From Pelethousia sp034928145 (GTDB lineage: Bacteria > Bacillota > Clostridia > Christensenellales > CAG-138), in NCBI GenBank assembly GCA_034928145.1, contig JAYFPE010000034.1, positions 1 through 64,000 on the forward strand: a stretch of DNA of 64,000 bases, given 5' to 3'. Below are positions 8,057 to 16,492 of the stretch, one piece after another. The position numbers and the translations under genes were made by a program. Positions within the stretch are counted from its first letter, which is position 1, and each line of letters begins with the position of its first letter. The notes under the pieces were generated by a model, which saw only the letters and a list, made by a program, of their open reading frames with translations, had not been told where the DNA came from and searched no databases.

Positions 8057-8084
8057 AATACGTTTCAATAGGCTGAAAGGTTGC
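8057..8084 (-). promoter_or_regulatory. Putative autoregulated ECF promoter
   Basis: On the minus strand GCAACC (8079-8084), with TTT after it, is separated by 16 bases from CGTATT (8057-8062). The AAC -35 and CGT -10 pattern is typical of extracytoplasmic-function sigma factors and lies 21 bases before the sigma-factor start. Confidence 0.6.
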
Positions 8085-8227
8085 ATCCAGTATACCATAG
8101 CGGCCGCGCCAGTAGGGAATAAATTTTATGGCCCACACATGCCTATAACCCTTGCAATGCATTGGCTTGCTATATATAATGTATAGATTGTGTTTTGAAT
8201 GGAAAAAGGCATTTTAGGGGGGTAAAA

Positions 8228-9709
8228 ATGAGATCGGGCTTTGACAACCAGCAGTATCTGTCTCTGCAATCCGCCTGCATCATGGAGCGGCTTTCCCAAT
8301 TTGGGGACAAGCTGTATCTGGAATTCGGCGGCAAGCTCTTCGATGATTTCCACGCCTCGCGCGTGCTGCCGGGCTTCGCGCCGGATAGCAAGGTGCGCAT
8401 GCTGCTGGAGCTGGCGGATAAGGCCGAGGTGGTCATTGCCATCAACGCGGCCGATATCGAAAAAAATAAAGTGCGCGGCGACCTCGGCATCACCTACGAC
8501 CTCGACGTGCTCCGCCTGATCGACGCCTTCCGGGGCGTTGGCCTATTTGTGGGCAGCGTGGTGCTGACCCAATACAGGGGCCAGAGCGCGGCGGATTCCT
8601 TCAAGGCCCGCCTGGAAGCGGTGGATGTGAAGGTATACAGGCACTATCCCATTGAGGGTTACCCCAGCAATGTGGAGCATATCGTCAGCGAGGAGGGCTT
8701 CGGTAAAAACGACTATATTGAAACCAGCCGCCAGCTGGTGGTGGTTACCGCGCCTGGCCCGGGCAGCGGCAAGATGGCCACCTGCCTTTCCCAGCTCTAC
8801 CACGCGCACAAGCGCGGCGTGCGCGCGGGCTATGCCAAATTTGAAACCTTCCCCATCTGGAACCTGCCCCTCAAACACCCCGTGAACCTCGCCTACGAGG
8901 CAGCCACGGCGGATCTGAACGATGTGAATATGATCGACCCCTACCACTTGGTGGCTTACGGCGAGACCACCGTTAACTATAACCGGGATGTAGAGGTTTT
9001 TCCCGTGCTCTCGGCCATGTTTCGCCGCATCTATGGCGAATCCCCCTACCAATCCCCCACGGACATGGGCGTAAATATGGCCGGCAAGTGCATCGTGGAT
9101 GACAAAGCCTGCCGCGAAGCCGCCTCCCAGGAGATCATCCGCCGCTACTACGCGGCCATGTGCGCGGCCCGCCAGGGCCTGGCCGGGCCGGAAGCGGCGG
9201 ACAAGATCCGCCTTTTGATGAACCAGGTCGGCGTTTCTGAAGCGGATCGCCCTGTAGCCGCCGCGGCCCTTAAAAAGGCGGAGGATACAGGCGCGCCCGC
9301 AGCCGCATTGGAGCTGCCGGACGGCCGCATCCTCACGGGTAAAACCAGCCAGCTCTTAGGCGCGTCCAGCGCGCTGCTGCTCAACGTCCTCAAAGAGCTG
9401 GGTGGCATACAGGATGCGGTGCACCTCATTTCTCCCATCGTCATCGAACCAATCCAGCACCTCAAGGTGGAGCACCTGGGCAACCACAACCCCCGGTTGC
9501 ATATGGACGAGGTGCTCATCGCCCTTTCCATTTCCGCGGCTACGAACCCCACGGCGGAGCTGGCCATGCAGCAGCTCGACAAGTTGCGCGGCTCCGAGGC
9601 CCACTCTTCGGTGATCCTATCCTCCGTAGACGAGGGCGTTTTCCGCAAGCTGGGGATTAACCTCACCTGCGAGCCGAGATACCAGGGCAAAAAACTATAC
9701 CACAAATAA
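8228..9709 (+). CDS. DUF1846 family protein
   Basis: A 493-residue cytoplasmic protein of the DUF1846 family, widespread in Firmicutes and of unknown function. The family is recognised from MRSGFDNQQYLSLQSACI, the VVTAPGPGSGKMATCLSQ glycine-rich loop near 180, the GYAKFETFPIWNLPLKHPVN segment, and DKACREAASQEIIRRYY. The GPGSGK loop resembles a nucleotide-binding loop, but a reaction is not established. The ATG at 8228 follows AGGGGGG; an upstream alternative start at 8195 lacks a ribosome site. It is monocistronic and ends at a GC-palindrome terminator. Confidence 0.85.
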   Translation: MRSGFDNQQYLSLQSACIMERLSQFGDKLYLEFGGKLFDDFHASRVLPGFAPDSKVRMLLELADKAEVVIAINAADIEKNKVRGDLGITYDLDVLRLIDAFRGVGLFVGSVVLTQYRGQSAADSFKARLEAVDVKVYRHYPIEGYPSNVEHIVSEEGFGKNDYIETSRQLVVVTAPGPGSGKMATCLSQLYHAHKRGVRAGYAKFETFPIWNLPLKHPVNLAYEAATADLNDVNMIDPYHLVAYGETTVNYNRDVEVFPVLSAMFRRIYGESPYQSPTDMGVNMAGKCIVDDKACREAASQEIIRRYYAAMCAARQGLAGPEAADKIRLLMNQVGVSEADRPVAAAALKKAEDTGAPAAALELPDGRILTGKTSQLLGASSALLLNVLKELGGIQDAVHLISPIVIEPIQHLKVEHLGNHNPRLHMDEVLIALSISAATNPTAELAMQQLDKLRGSEAHSSVILSSVDEGVFRKLGINLTCEPRYQGKKLYHK

Positions 9710-9734
9710 AGATATAGAAGGACTTGCCTTTTTC

Positions 9735-9760
9735 AAGCCCGGCGCAAGCGCGCCGGGCTT
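9735..9760 (+). terminator. GC-palindrome terminator
   Basis: AAGCCCGGCGC and GCGCCGGGCTT form an 11-bp stem with a 4-base loop, followed by a short T-stretch. It belongs to the recurring GCCCGGCGC terminator family. Confidence 0.75.
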
Positions 9761-9795
9761 TGCCGTATTCTCTCGAAATATTTTGCAGATCTCTC

Positions 9796-9824
9796 TTGAC
9801 TCCCACGTTACGTCATAGTATAAG
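9796..9824 (+). promoter_or_regulatory. merR promoter with autoregulatory dyad
   Basis: TTGACT (9796-9801) and TATAAG (9819-9824) are 17 bases apart. A 21-base dyad, ACT-N3-ACGT-T-ACGT-N3-AGT (9799-9819), fills the space between them. The position fits direct control by the MerR-family protein encoded just downstream. Confidence 0.6.
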
Positions 9825-9851
9825 CTGAAATGCGAAGGGAGGCGAAAGGCC

Positions 9852-10586
9852 ATGATGAAAGTTTCACAGCTGAGCAAACTGAGCGGGTTGAGCGTGCGTA
9901 CGCTGCATTATTACGATGAAATCGGCCTGCTAAAGCCCGGTCAGGTGAGCGAAGCAGGGTATCGGGGCTATGGCGAGGAGGCCGTGGAGCGGCTATCCCA
10001 GGTGATGTTCTTTCGGGAGCTGGGCTTCCCGCTCAAGGACATCCGCTCCATTCTGGAAAGCCCCAGCTTTGATCGCAACGCGGCCCTGGAACAGCAGATC
10101 GGGCTGCTTAAACTCAAGCGGGATCATTTGGATAACCTGATCACTTTAGCGGAAGGCGCTGTAATGCTCGGCATGAGCCGGGTGGATTTTAAGGTCTTCG
10201 ATACGCGCAAGATCGATGAATACATGGCGATGGCCAAAGCAAGCTGGCAGAAGTCCCCAGCCTGGCAGGAATACGAGGCCAGGATCAAGGGCCAAACCAA
10301 AGAGCAGCAGGACGCGGCGGCGCAGGGAACCATGGATATCCTGGCGGAGCTGGGTAAGCTGAAGGCGGCGGGGGAAGGCCCGGGTTCGGGCGCGGCGCAG
10401 GCATTGGTGGAAAAGCTGCAAGCGTACATCACGGCGAACTTCTACGATTGCACGCCCGAAATTCTCGCGGCGTGGGGTAGGATGTATACCGGCGACGGCC
10501 GCTACCAGGAAGATATTGACGAATACAGCGGCCCCGGCGCGGCGCAATTTGCCGGCGAAGCGATCGCCGTCTATTGTGGGAAATAA
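9852..10586 (+). CDS. MerR family regulator with TipAS effector domain
   Basis: A 244-residue transcriptional regulator. The N-terminal winged helix-turn-helix (about 3-70) shows VSQLSKLSGLSVRTLHYYDEIGLLKP and the ELGFPLKDI element. A linking coiled coil (about 75-110) is followed by a TipAS-like domain (about 125-240, with AQALVEKLQAYITANFYDCT and MYTGDGRYQEDIDEYSGPG) that in relatives binds thiopeptides or other small molecules. ATG codons at 9852 and 9855 follow GGGAGG. No drug transporter is adjacent, so the regulon beyond itself is unknown. Confidence 0.9.
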   Translation: MMKVSQLSKLSGLSVRTLHYYDEIGLLKPGQVSEAGYRGYGEEAVERLSQVMFFRELGFPLKDIRSILESPSFDRNAALEQQIGLLKLKRDHLDNLITLAEGAVMLGMSRVDFKVFDTRKIDEYMAMAKASWQKSPAWQEYEARIKGQTKEQQDAAAQGTMDILAELGKLKAAGEGPGSGAAQALVEKLQAYITANFYDCTPEILAAWGRMYTGDGRYQEDIDEYSGPGAAQFAGEAIAVYCGK

Positions 10587-10667
10587 ACACTGCCAAGGAG
10601 GCGCTGTTTTTAGCTTTTTGACAAAAACCCGCTATCTTTGCTCCATCTTTTGGTATATGATAATAGC

Positions 10668-11648
10668 ATGAAGTATGCTGTTTCATATCCGATTATTGAC
10701 CTGCATTGCGATACGGTCGCCTGCGTGGTAGCCCTTTCGGGCGGTAAGGACCGGCTTGTAAAAAGCCGCGGCCATATCGACCTGCCAAGGCTCCGCGCCG
10801 GCGGCGCGCTGATGCAGGCCTTTGCGATCTTTGCCCCGGCGCAGCCCGTGCAGGAATTGCTGCCCCTAGGCGATACGCCGGAGGCCGTATTCGAAGCCGC
10901 TTATGGCTGGTACCGGCGGGAGCTGTTGGAAAACGCGGCCGAGATCGCGCCTGTGCTCAGGTTTGGCGATATCGAAAAAAACCGTCAGGCCGGTAAGATA
11001 TCCGCCCTGCTGACCTTGGAGGACGGGGCTGTGGTAAAGCGCCTATCCGACCTGGACGCGCTCTATGAAAAGGGCGTTCGCATGATCGCCCTCACCTGGA
11101 ACTTCGCCAATCCGCTGGGTTATCCCAACGCCATTGAGGCGGATATGGCCAAGGGCCTCACGCCGCTTGGGCGGCAGGCTGTGGAGCGCATGGAGGATCT
11201 GGGCATGGTGGTAGATGTATCCCACCTTTCGGATAGCGGCTTTCACGATGTGGCGGAGCTGGCCCGCAAGCCTTTCGTGGCCTCCCACAGCAACGCGCGG
11301 GAAGTGTGCGGCCACGCGCGCAACCTTACGGACCCCATGCTGCGCGCGCTTGCGGATCGCGGTGGAGCCATAGGGCTGAATTTTTACAACCTCTTCACCG
11401 GCGATGAAAAGGAGACCACCATTGAGGGCATCTTACGCCACGCCTTGCACATCCGCAAGGTGGCCGGGGTGGAGGCGCTCTGCCTCGGCTCGGATTTCGA
11501 CGGCATCTCCTGCGCTTTGGAATTTAAGGATTACGCCGGGTATCCGGCCTTGCTGGCCGCCTTTGAAAAGCACTTTACCCCCAGGGAGATGGATTTGATC
11601 ACGCACGGCAACGCCCTGCGCATCTTCCGGGCCTGTATGGAGGGCTAA
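10668..11648 (+). CDS. Membrane-dipeptidase family (M19) zinc dipeptidase
   Basis: A 326-residue renal-dipeptidase-like enzyme hydrolysing dipeptides, including D-amino-acid-containing ones in relatives. The zinc site is visible: HxD at residues 13-15 (IIDLHCDT), the bridging Glu in TLEDGA (about 117), and His residues in VDVSHLSD and VASHSNAR. No signal peptide, so probably cytoplasmic. The ATG at 10668 lacks a good ribosome site; TATGAT lies at 10656-10661, only seven bases upstream, so a leaderless or weakly translated message is possible. It heads an operon of peptidases with almost no gaps. Confidence 0.88.
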   Translation: MKYAVSYPIIDLHCDTVACVVALSGGKDRLVKSRGHIDLPRLRAGGALMQAFAIFAPAQPVQELLPLGDTPEAVFEAAYGWYRRELLENAAEIAPVLRFGDIEKNRQAGKISALLTLEDGAVVKRLSDLDALYEKGVRMIALTWNFANPLGYPNAIEADMAKGLTPLGRQAVERMEDLGMVVDVSHLSDSGFHDVAELARKPFVASHSNAREVCGHARNLTDPMLRALADRGGAIGLNFYNLFTGDEKETTIEGILRHALHIRKVAGVEALCLGSDFDGISCALEFKDYAGYPALLAAFEKHFTPREMDLITHGNALRIFRACMEG

Positions 11649-11651
11649 ACG

Positions 11652-12698
11652 ATGGATTTATTGGAACGGATCGCCAGGTTGAGCGCGGCCGCCGGCGCCA
11701 CGGGCATGGAGGATGCGGTGGCGGCGGAGGTTGCCGCGCAGCTGACGCAATTGGGCGTGGAGGTCTTTCGGGATAAGGCGGGCAGCGTTTACGGCAAGAT
11801 CGGCGAAGGCCACCCGCTGGTGCTGCTGATGGCCCATATGGATGAAGTGGGTATGGTGGTGCAAAAGGTCGAGGAGAACGGCATGCTGCGCCTGTGCAAA
11901 ATCGCGGGGGTGGATCCGCGCATCCTGCCCGGCTCGCGCCTGGTCATACAAGGCCGCGAAGGGCCCGTTTGGGCTGTGGCCGGGGCCTTGCCGCCGCATT
12001 TAAAAAAAGAAGAGGAGCCGCCCGCCTATCAATGGGAGGACATCCTCTGCGATACGGGCCTTGCGGCTGTGGAAGCCGGACGGCTCATCCGCCCCGGCGA
12101 TATGGTGACCCTGGCCCCGGAGCCGCCGCTTAATCTCCTTAGCGGCCGGGTCGCGGGCAAAACCATGGACGACCGCGCCCCCCTTGCCGCGCTGATCGAG
12201 CTTTTTGCCTACCTTGGCGATGAAAAACTTTCCTGCACGGTGGTGCTCTGCGCCTCCGCGCAAGAGGAAAAGAGCGGCGCGGGCGCGATGGCCGGAGCCC
12301 ATAACCTTTGCCCGGATATGGCCATCGCCGTGGATGTTTGCCACGCGCCCCCGCCGGATACCCCCTTCCGTACCTATCCTTTGGAGGATGTGGTGCTCTG
12401 CCGCAGCGCCAGCCTGCACCCCGGCCTGTTCACGCTGCTCGAATCCAGCGCCAAGGCTATGCGCATCCCCTACCAGGTGGAGGCCGCCATGGAGGCCAAG
12501 GGTACGGACGCCTGGGATATGGCCGTGCAGGCGGGCGGCGTGGCAACGGGGCTGATCTCCGTGCCGCTAAGGTATATGCACACCGGCGTAGAGGTACTGA
12601 GCCTCGAAACGCTGGCCAATATGCAAAAGCTGCTAACCGGCTTTTTGCGGGGGCTGAAAACGGGCCCCTGGGAGGAGGCTCTATGCTGGAGAGACTGA
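11652..12698 (+). CDS. M42 family metallopeptidase, paralogue 1
   Basis: A 348-residue M42 (glutamyl/leucyl aminopeptidase, TET type) enzyme. Di-metal ligands and catalytic acid are present in MAHMDEVG (about 59-65), TMDDRAPL (about 175), SAQEEKSGAG (about 203), AVDVCHA (about 225) and RYMHTGVE (about 311). It starts three bases after the M19 dipeptidase and its 3' end overlaps the next M42 gene by 16 bases. M42 enzymes usually assemble as dodecamers degrading peptides from proteasome-like or oligopeptidase activity. Confidence 0.9.
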   Translation: MDLLERIARLSAAAGATGMEDAVAAEVAAQLTQLGVEVFRDKAGSVYGKIGEGHPLVLLMAHMDEVGMVVQKVEENGMLRLCKIAGVDPRILPGSRLVIQGREGPVWAVAGALPPHLKKEEEPPAYQWEDILCDTGLAAVEAGRLIRPGDMVTLAPEPPLNLLSGRVAGKTMDDRAPLAALIELFAYLGDEKLSCTVVLCASAQEEKSGAGAMAGAHNLCPDMAIAVDVCHAPPPDTPFRTYPLEDVVLCRSASLHPGLFTLLESSAKAMRIPYQVEAAMEAKGTDAWDMAVQAGGVATGLISVPLRYMHTGVEVLSLETLANMQKLLTGFLRGLKTGPWEEALCWRD

Positions 12699-13753
12699 AA
12701 GCGCTCTGTGCCCTGCCCGGCGTCTCCGGCCATGAGGGGCCGGTGCGGGCCTATTTGAAAAAGGAGCTGGCCCCCTTGGGGCTGGAGACCGTGACCGACC
12801 CGCTGGGGAACCTGCACGCGCGCCGCCCTGGCCCGGGCCCGCGCATCCTGCTGGCCGCGCATATGGATGAAGTCGGCATGGTGGTATCCGGCATCCGGGA
12901 GGACGGCACGCTGGCCTATTCCGCAGCCGGGTTGGACGCGCGCACGCTCGTTGGCAAGCGGGTGCGCATCGGCACGGGATCGCCCATGGCCTTTGGCTCG
13001 TTCGGCGCGTCCACTTCACAAGGGTCGATCCCCGGCGTGATTGGCTGCAAGGCCATCCATTTGCAAAAGGAAGAAGAATTCAAGCGAACCTTCCCGCATG
13101 AGGAATTATATCTCGATATCGGTGCAAAAGATAAAAAAGAAGCGGCCCAGGCCGTGCGCATCGGCGACCCGGTGTGGTTCGACGTGGAGCCGATGGAGCT
13201 GGGCGGCCTGCTCTGCGCCAAGGCGCTGGACGACCGCATCGGCTGCGCCATTTTGTTCGAGCTGTTGAAAGAGGATTACGGCTGTGACCTTTGGGTCGCT
13301 TTTACCGTGCAGGAGGAGCTGGGCCTTCGGGGGGCTATGGCCGCCGCGCACCGGGCCGAACCTGCGCTGGCGCTGGTGCTCGAGGGCACCACCGCCAACG
13401 ACCTGCCGGAACTAAGCCCGCCCCAGGCCGTGACCCGCGTGGGCGGGGGAGCCGCCCTTACCGTGATGGACGCCCGCACCCTAGCCCTGCCGGAAATGTT
13501 GGCGGCGCTGATAAAAACCGCGGAGCGCCACGCCATCCCCTACCAGCTACGGCAGGGAACCAAGGGCGGCACGGATGGCGGAGCCATCCACCAGGCCCGC
13601 TGCGGCTGCCCGGTGGGCGGCATCTCCGTGCCCTGCCGCTATATCCATTCCCCCAATAGCTTAGCAAGCAACGCGGATATCCGCGCCGCTTATGAACTGG
13701 CCCGCGCCTTTTTGCGGGATCAAATGTGGAACGAGGTGATACGCCATGCTTGA
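12683..13753 (+). CDS. M42 family metallopeptidase, paralogue 2
   Basis: A 356-residue M42 enzyme starting at the ATG at 12683, preceded by GGGAGGAGG inside the end of paralogue 1. A much longer in-frame extension back to 12308 is only a shadow of that gene. Metal-site motifs are AHMDEVGMV, ALDDRIGCA, VQEELGLRG, LVLEGTTAND (Glu in place of the Asp seen in paralogues 1 and 3) and YIHSPNSL. It overlaps the next gene by 8 bases, so translational coupling is likely. Confidence 0.9.
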   Translation: MLERLKALCALPGVSGHEGPVRAYLKKELAPLGLETVTDPLGNLHARRPGPGPRILLAAHMDEVGMVVSGIREDGTLAYSAAGLDARTLVGKRVRIGTGSPMAFGSFGASTSQGSIPGVIGCKAIHLQKEEEFKRTFPHEELYLDIGAKDKKEAAQAVRIGDPVWFDVEPMELGGLLCAKALDDRIGCAILFELLKEDYGCDLWVAFTVQEELGLRGAMAAAHRAEPALALVLEGTTANDLPELSPPQAVTRVGGGAALTVMDARTLALPEMLAALIKTAERHAIPYQLRQGTKGGTDGGAIHQARCGCPVGGISVPCRYIHSPNSLASNADIRAAYELARAFLRDQMWNEVIRHA

Positions 13754-14732
13754 ATCTGCCCTGCACGCGCTAACCGCCGTCTACGGCCCCTCCGGCCGGG
13801 AGGCCCGGGTCCGGGAGGCCATCTCTCTCCTGGCGGAGCCCCTGTGCGAAGCCCTGCAAACCGACCCCCTGGGCAACCTCATCGCCTTCCGGCCCGGCAA
13901 GTCCGGCAAGCGGCTCATGCTCACCGCCCATATGGACCAGATCGGCCTGATGGTGACGGATGTTCAGGCCGACGGCTTCTTGCGGGTGGCCGCCATCGGT
14001 GGGCTAAAGCCCGCCATGGCCATTGCCCGGCGGGTGGTCTTTGAGAACGGGGCCCCGGGCACGGTCTATTATGAGACGAAAACAAAAGCGCCCGGCGAGG
14101 CCGAGATGGAGGAATTGTTCATCGACGTCGGCGCAAAGGATAAGGCCGAAGCGGAATCGATCGCCCGCATCGGCGACGTGGCGGTCTTCTACAGCCCCTT
14201 GCAGATCGAGAACGGCTTGGCCACCGGCGGCGCGCTGGACGACAGGCTGGGCTGCGCGGTGCTGCTCGAAGCCCTGGAGGGCCCCTGCGAACACGACCTC
14301 TACGCCGTTTTCACCACGCAAGAGGAAGTGGGCACGCGCGGGGCCGGTCCGGCGGCATACGGTATCTTGCCAGACCTTTGCGTGGCGCTGGATGTGACCC
14401 CGGCAGGCGATACGCCCAAGGCCGCGCCCTCAGCCATTGCCCTTAGCAAAGGGCCTGCGCTCAAAGTGCTGGATAACTCCGTGGTAGTCTCCGCCCATGT
14501 GCGGCGGCTTCTGGAGGAACGGGCCCAAGCCGCGGGCGTAGCCATCCAATACGAGGTGCTAACAGCGGGCGGCACGGATACCGGGGCCATCGCCCGCGCG
14601 GCCGGCGGCGTGGCCGCGGGCTGCATCTCCCTGCCCTGCCGCTATATCCACTCCCCTGTGGAAACGGCGGCGCTTGCGGATGCGCAGGCTGCCGTGCAAT
14701 GGGTAAAGTCCGTGATGGGGGCAAAGCTATGA
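13746..14732 (+). CDS. M42 family metallopeptidase, paralogue 3
   Basis: A 328-residue M42 enzyme with AHMDQIGLMV, ALDDRLGCAV, TQEEVGTRGAG, ALDVTPAGD and RYIHSPVETA as metal and catalytic landmarks. It is somewhat shorter than paralogues 1 and 2. Its stop overlaps the start of the M24 gene (ATGA). Three neighbouring M42 genes with similar motifs suggest tandem duplication followed by specialisation for different N-terminal residues, or subunits of a mixed particle; both are inference. Confidence 0.9.
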   Translation: MLESALHALTAVYGPSGREARVREAISLLAEPLCEALQTDPLGNLIAFRPGKSGKRLMLTAHMDQIGLMVTDVQADGFLRVAAIGGLKPAMAIARRVVFENGAPGTVYYETKTKAPGEAEMEELFIDVGAKDKAEAESIARIGDVAVFYSPLQIENGLATGGALDDRLGCAVLLEALEGPCEHDLYAVFTTQEEVGTRGAGPAAYGILPDLCVALDVTPAGDTPKAAPSAIALSKGPALKVLDNSVVVSAHVRRLLEERAQAAGVAIQYEVLTAGGTDTGAIARAAGGVAAGCISLPCRYIHSPVETAALADAQAAVQWVKSVMGAKL

Positions 14733-16462
14733 AGACGAGCGAGCGGCTCGCGGCCCTTCGCTTGGCCATGGCAAGGGCCGGTCTGGACGCTTACCTGGTG
14801 CCCACTGCCGACCCGCACGGCTCAGAATACGCGGCCCCTTACGACCAGGCGCGCGCCTATTTGAGCGGCTTCACGGGCAGCGCGGGCACGCTGCTTGTGC
14901 TGGCCCACGAAGCCCTGCTGTGGACCGATTCGCGCTACTTTTTACAGGCCGGGCGCGAGCTTGAAGGCAGCGGCATAACGCTGATGAAAGAAGGGGCAAA
15001 AGGCGTTCCCGAGCTTCCAGCTTATATCCGCCAAAACCTTGCGGGCAAGCGCCTGGGCATGGACGGCCGCTGCGTTACCCTGCGGCAAGCCGCGGCCTAT
15101 GGCGAGGGTACGGCCGTGGTAGATATCGACCTGGTCTCGCCTGTGTGGCCCGACCGGCCGCCCCGCGAAGCGGCCCCCGCCTTTGTGCTCGATACGGCCC
15201 TCACGGGGCAAAGCGCGGCTGAGAAGCTGGCGGCCCTGCGGCTGCACATGGAAGCGCGCAAGGCCAGGGCAGTGCTCGTGACAGACCTGATGGACGGCGC
15301 GTGGCTTTTCAACCTTCGCGGCGGGGATATCCCCCACACGCCCGTGGCCCGCTTTTTTGCCGTAGTGGAAGCGGAAGCCTGCTTCCTCTTCATGGCCCCG
15401 CAAACAGCCGCGCCCGTGGCTGCTTACCTCGCGGAACTGGGCGCAGAGGTTTTTCCCTATGAGGCCGTCCTGTCCTTCCTCAGCCGCTATGGCGAAGGGG
15501 ATGCCGTTTTGGCAAGCCCTCCCTCCGTGAGCATGGCGCTGGCCATGGCGCTCAAAGGGCGGGGCGCGGCCTTGCTGGATAGCGACTATCTGGCCATGGC
15601 CCGCTGCGTAAAAAATGAAACGGAACTGGCCTGCGCCCGCGAGGCCCACATAAAGGACGGGGCCGTGATGGTGCGCTTTTTGCGCTATATCAAAGCGCAT
15701 GCGGACAAGCTGGATGAATACGCTGCCGCGGCCTATCTCGACGGGCTGCGGCTGGAAGCCGGCTGCCTCGATACCTCCTTTTCCACCATCTGCGGCTACG
15801 GACCCAACGCGGCCGTTGTGCATTACAGCCCGGCCAAGGCCAGCGCCCTACAGCTGCAAAGGAAGGGCCTATTCCTGGTGGATAGCGGCGGCCAATGGCC
15901 CGGGGCTACCACGGATGTGACCCGCACCATCGCCCTGGGGCCGCTCACTGCGGAGGAAAAGGCGCACTTCACGCTAACGCTGCGCTGCATGCTGGCCCTG
16001 CTTTTCGCCCGCTTCCCGCAGGGAGTGGATGGAGCCAAGCTCGACGTGTTGGCCCGCGCGCCCATGTGGGAGGCCGGGCTCAACTATGGCCACGGCACGG
16101 GCCACGGCGTGGGGGCCATGCTCTCGGTGCATGAGCCGCCCGTGCGCATCCGTTACGACTACCCGTCGGTGCCCATGCAAAAGGGCATGATCAGCTCGGA
16201 CGAGCCCGGGCTTTACGTGGCCGGCAGCCACGGCGTGCGCCTCGAAATCCTCATCGAGTGCGTGGAGGTAGAAAACGGCATGCTGGGCTTTGCGCCCCTC
16301 ACCCTTGTACCCATCGACCTCGAGGCCGTGGAGAAACGCCTGATGGAGCCGGTGGATATCGCCCGCCTCAACGCCTACCACGCCCTGGTGAAGGAATCCC
16401 TGCTGCCTCTGCTCGAGGGGGAGGATGTGACCTTCCTCATCCAGGCCACGCGGCCCCTATAA
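14729..16462 (+). CDS. Aminopeptidase P family (M24B) Xaa-Pro aminopeptidase
   Basis: A 577-residue three-domain aminopeptidase P of the long (eukaryote-like) type. Two N-terminal creatinase-like domains (about 1-300, beginning MKTSERLAALRLAMARAGLD, with HGSEYAAPYDQARAYLSGFTG) precede the pita-bread catalytic domain. Its manganese ligands appear as DSGGQWPGATTDVTRTI (two Asp), GHGTGHGVGAML (His), and the Glu residues of SSDEPGLY and LEILIECVEV. It removes N-terminal residues next to proline, complementing the M19 and M42 enzymes upstream. The ATG at 14729 overlaps the previous stop. Confidence 0.93.
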   Translation: MKTSERLAALRLAMARAGLDAYLVPTADPHGSEYAAPYDQARAYLSGFTGSAGTLLVLAHEALLWTDSRYFLQAGRELEGSGITLMKEGAKGVPELPAYIRQNLAGKRLGMDGRCVTLRQAAAYGEGTAVVDIDLVSPVWPDRPPREAAPAFVLDTALTGQSAAEKLAALRLHMEARKARAVLVTDLMDGAWLFNLRGGDIPHTPVARFFAVVEAEACFLFMAPQTAAPVAAYLAELGAEVFPYEAVLSFLSRYGEGDAVLASPPSVSMALAMALKGRGAALLDSDYLAMARCVKNETELACAREAHIKDGAVMVRFLRYIKAHADKLDEYAAAAYLDGLRLEAGCLDTSFSTICGYGPNAAVVHYSPAKASALQLQRKGLFLVDSGGQWPGATTDVTRTIALGPLTAEEKAHFTLTLRCMLALLFARFPQGVDGAKLDVLARAPMWEAGLNYGHGTGHGVGAMLSVHEPPVRIRYDYPSVPMQKGMISSDEPGLYVAGSHGVRLEILIECVEVENGMLGFAPLTLVPIDLEAVEKRLMEPVDIARLNAYHALVKESLLPLLEGEDVTFLIQATRPL

Positions 16463-16492
16463 ACCAAAACCCATACCAACGAGGAACAGTAC

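Noticed and set aside
12308..12682. N-terminal extension of the second M42 peptidase
   Set aside because: It is read entirely within the first M42 gene in another frame; the ATG at 12683 has a strong ribosome site and matches the family start.
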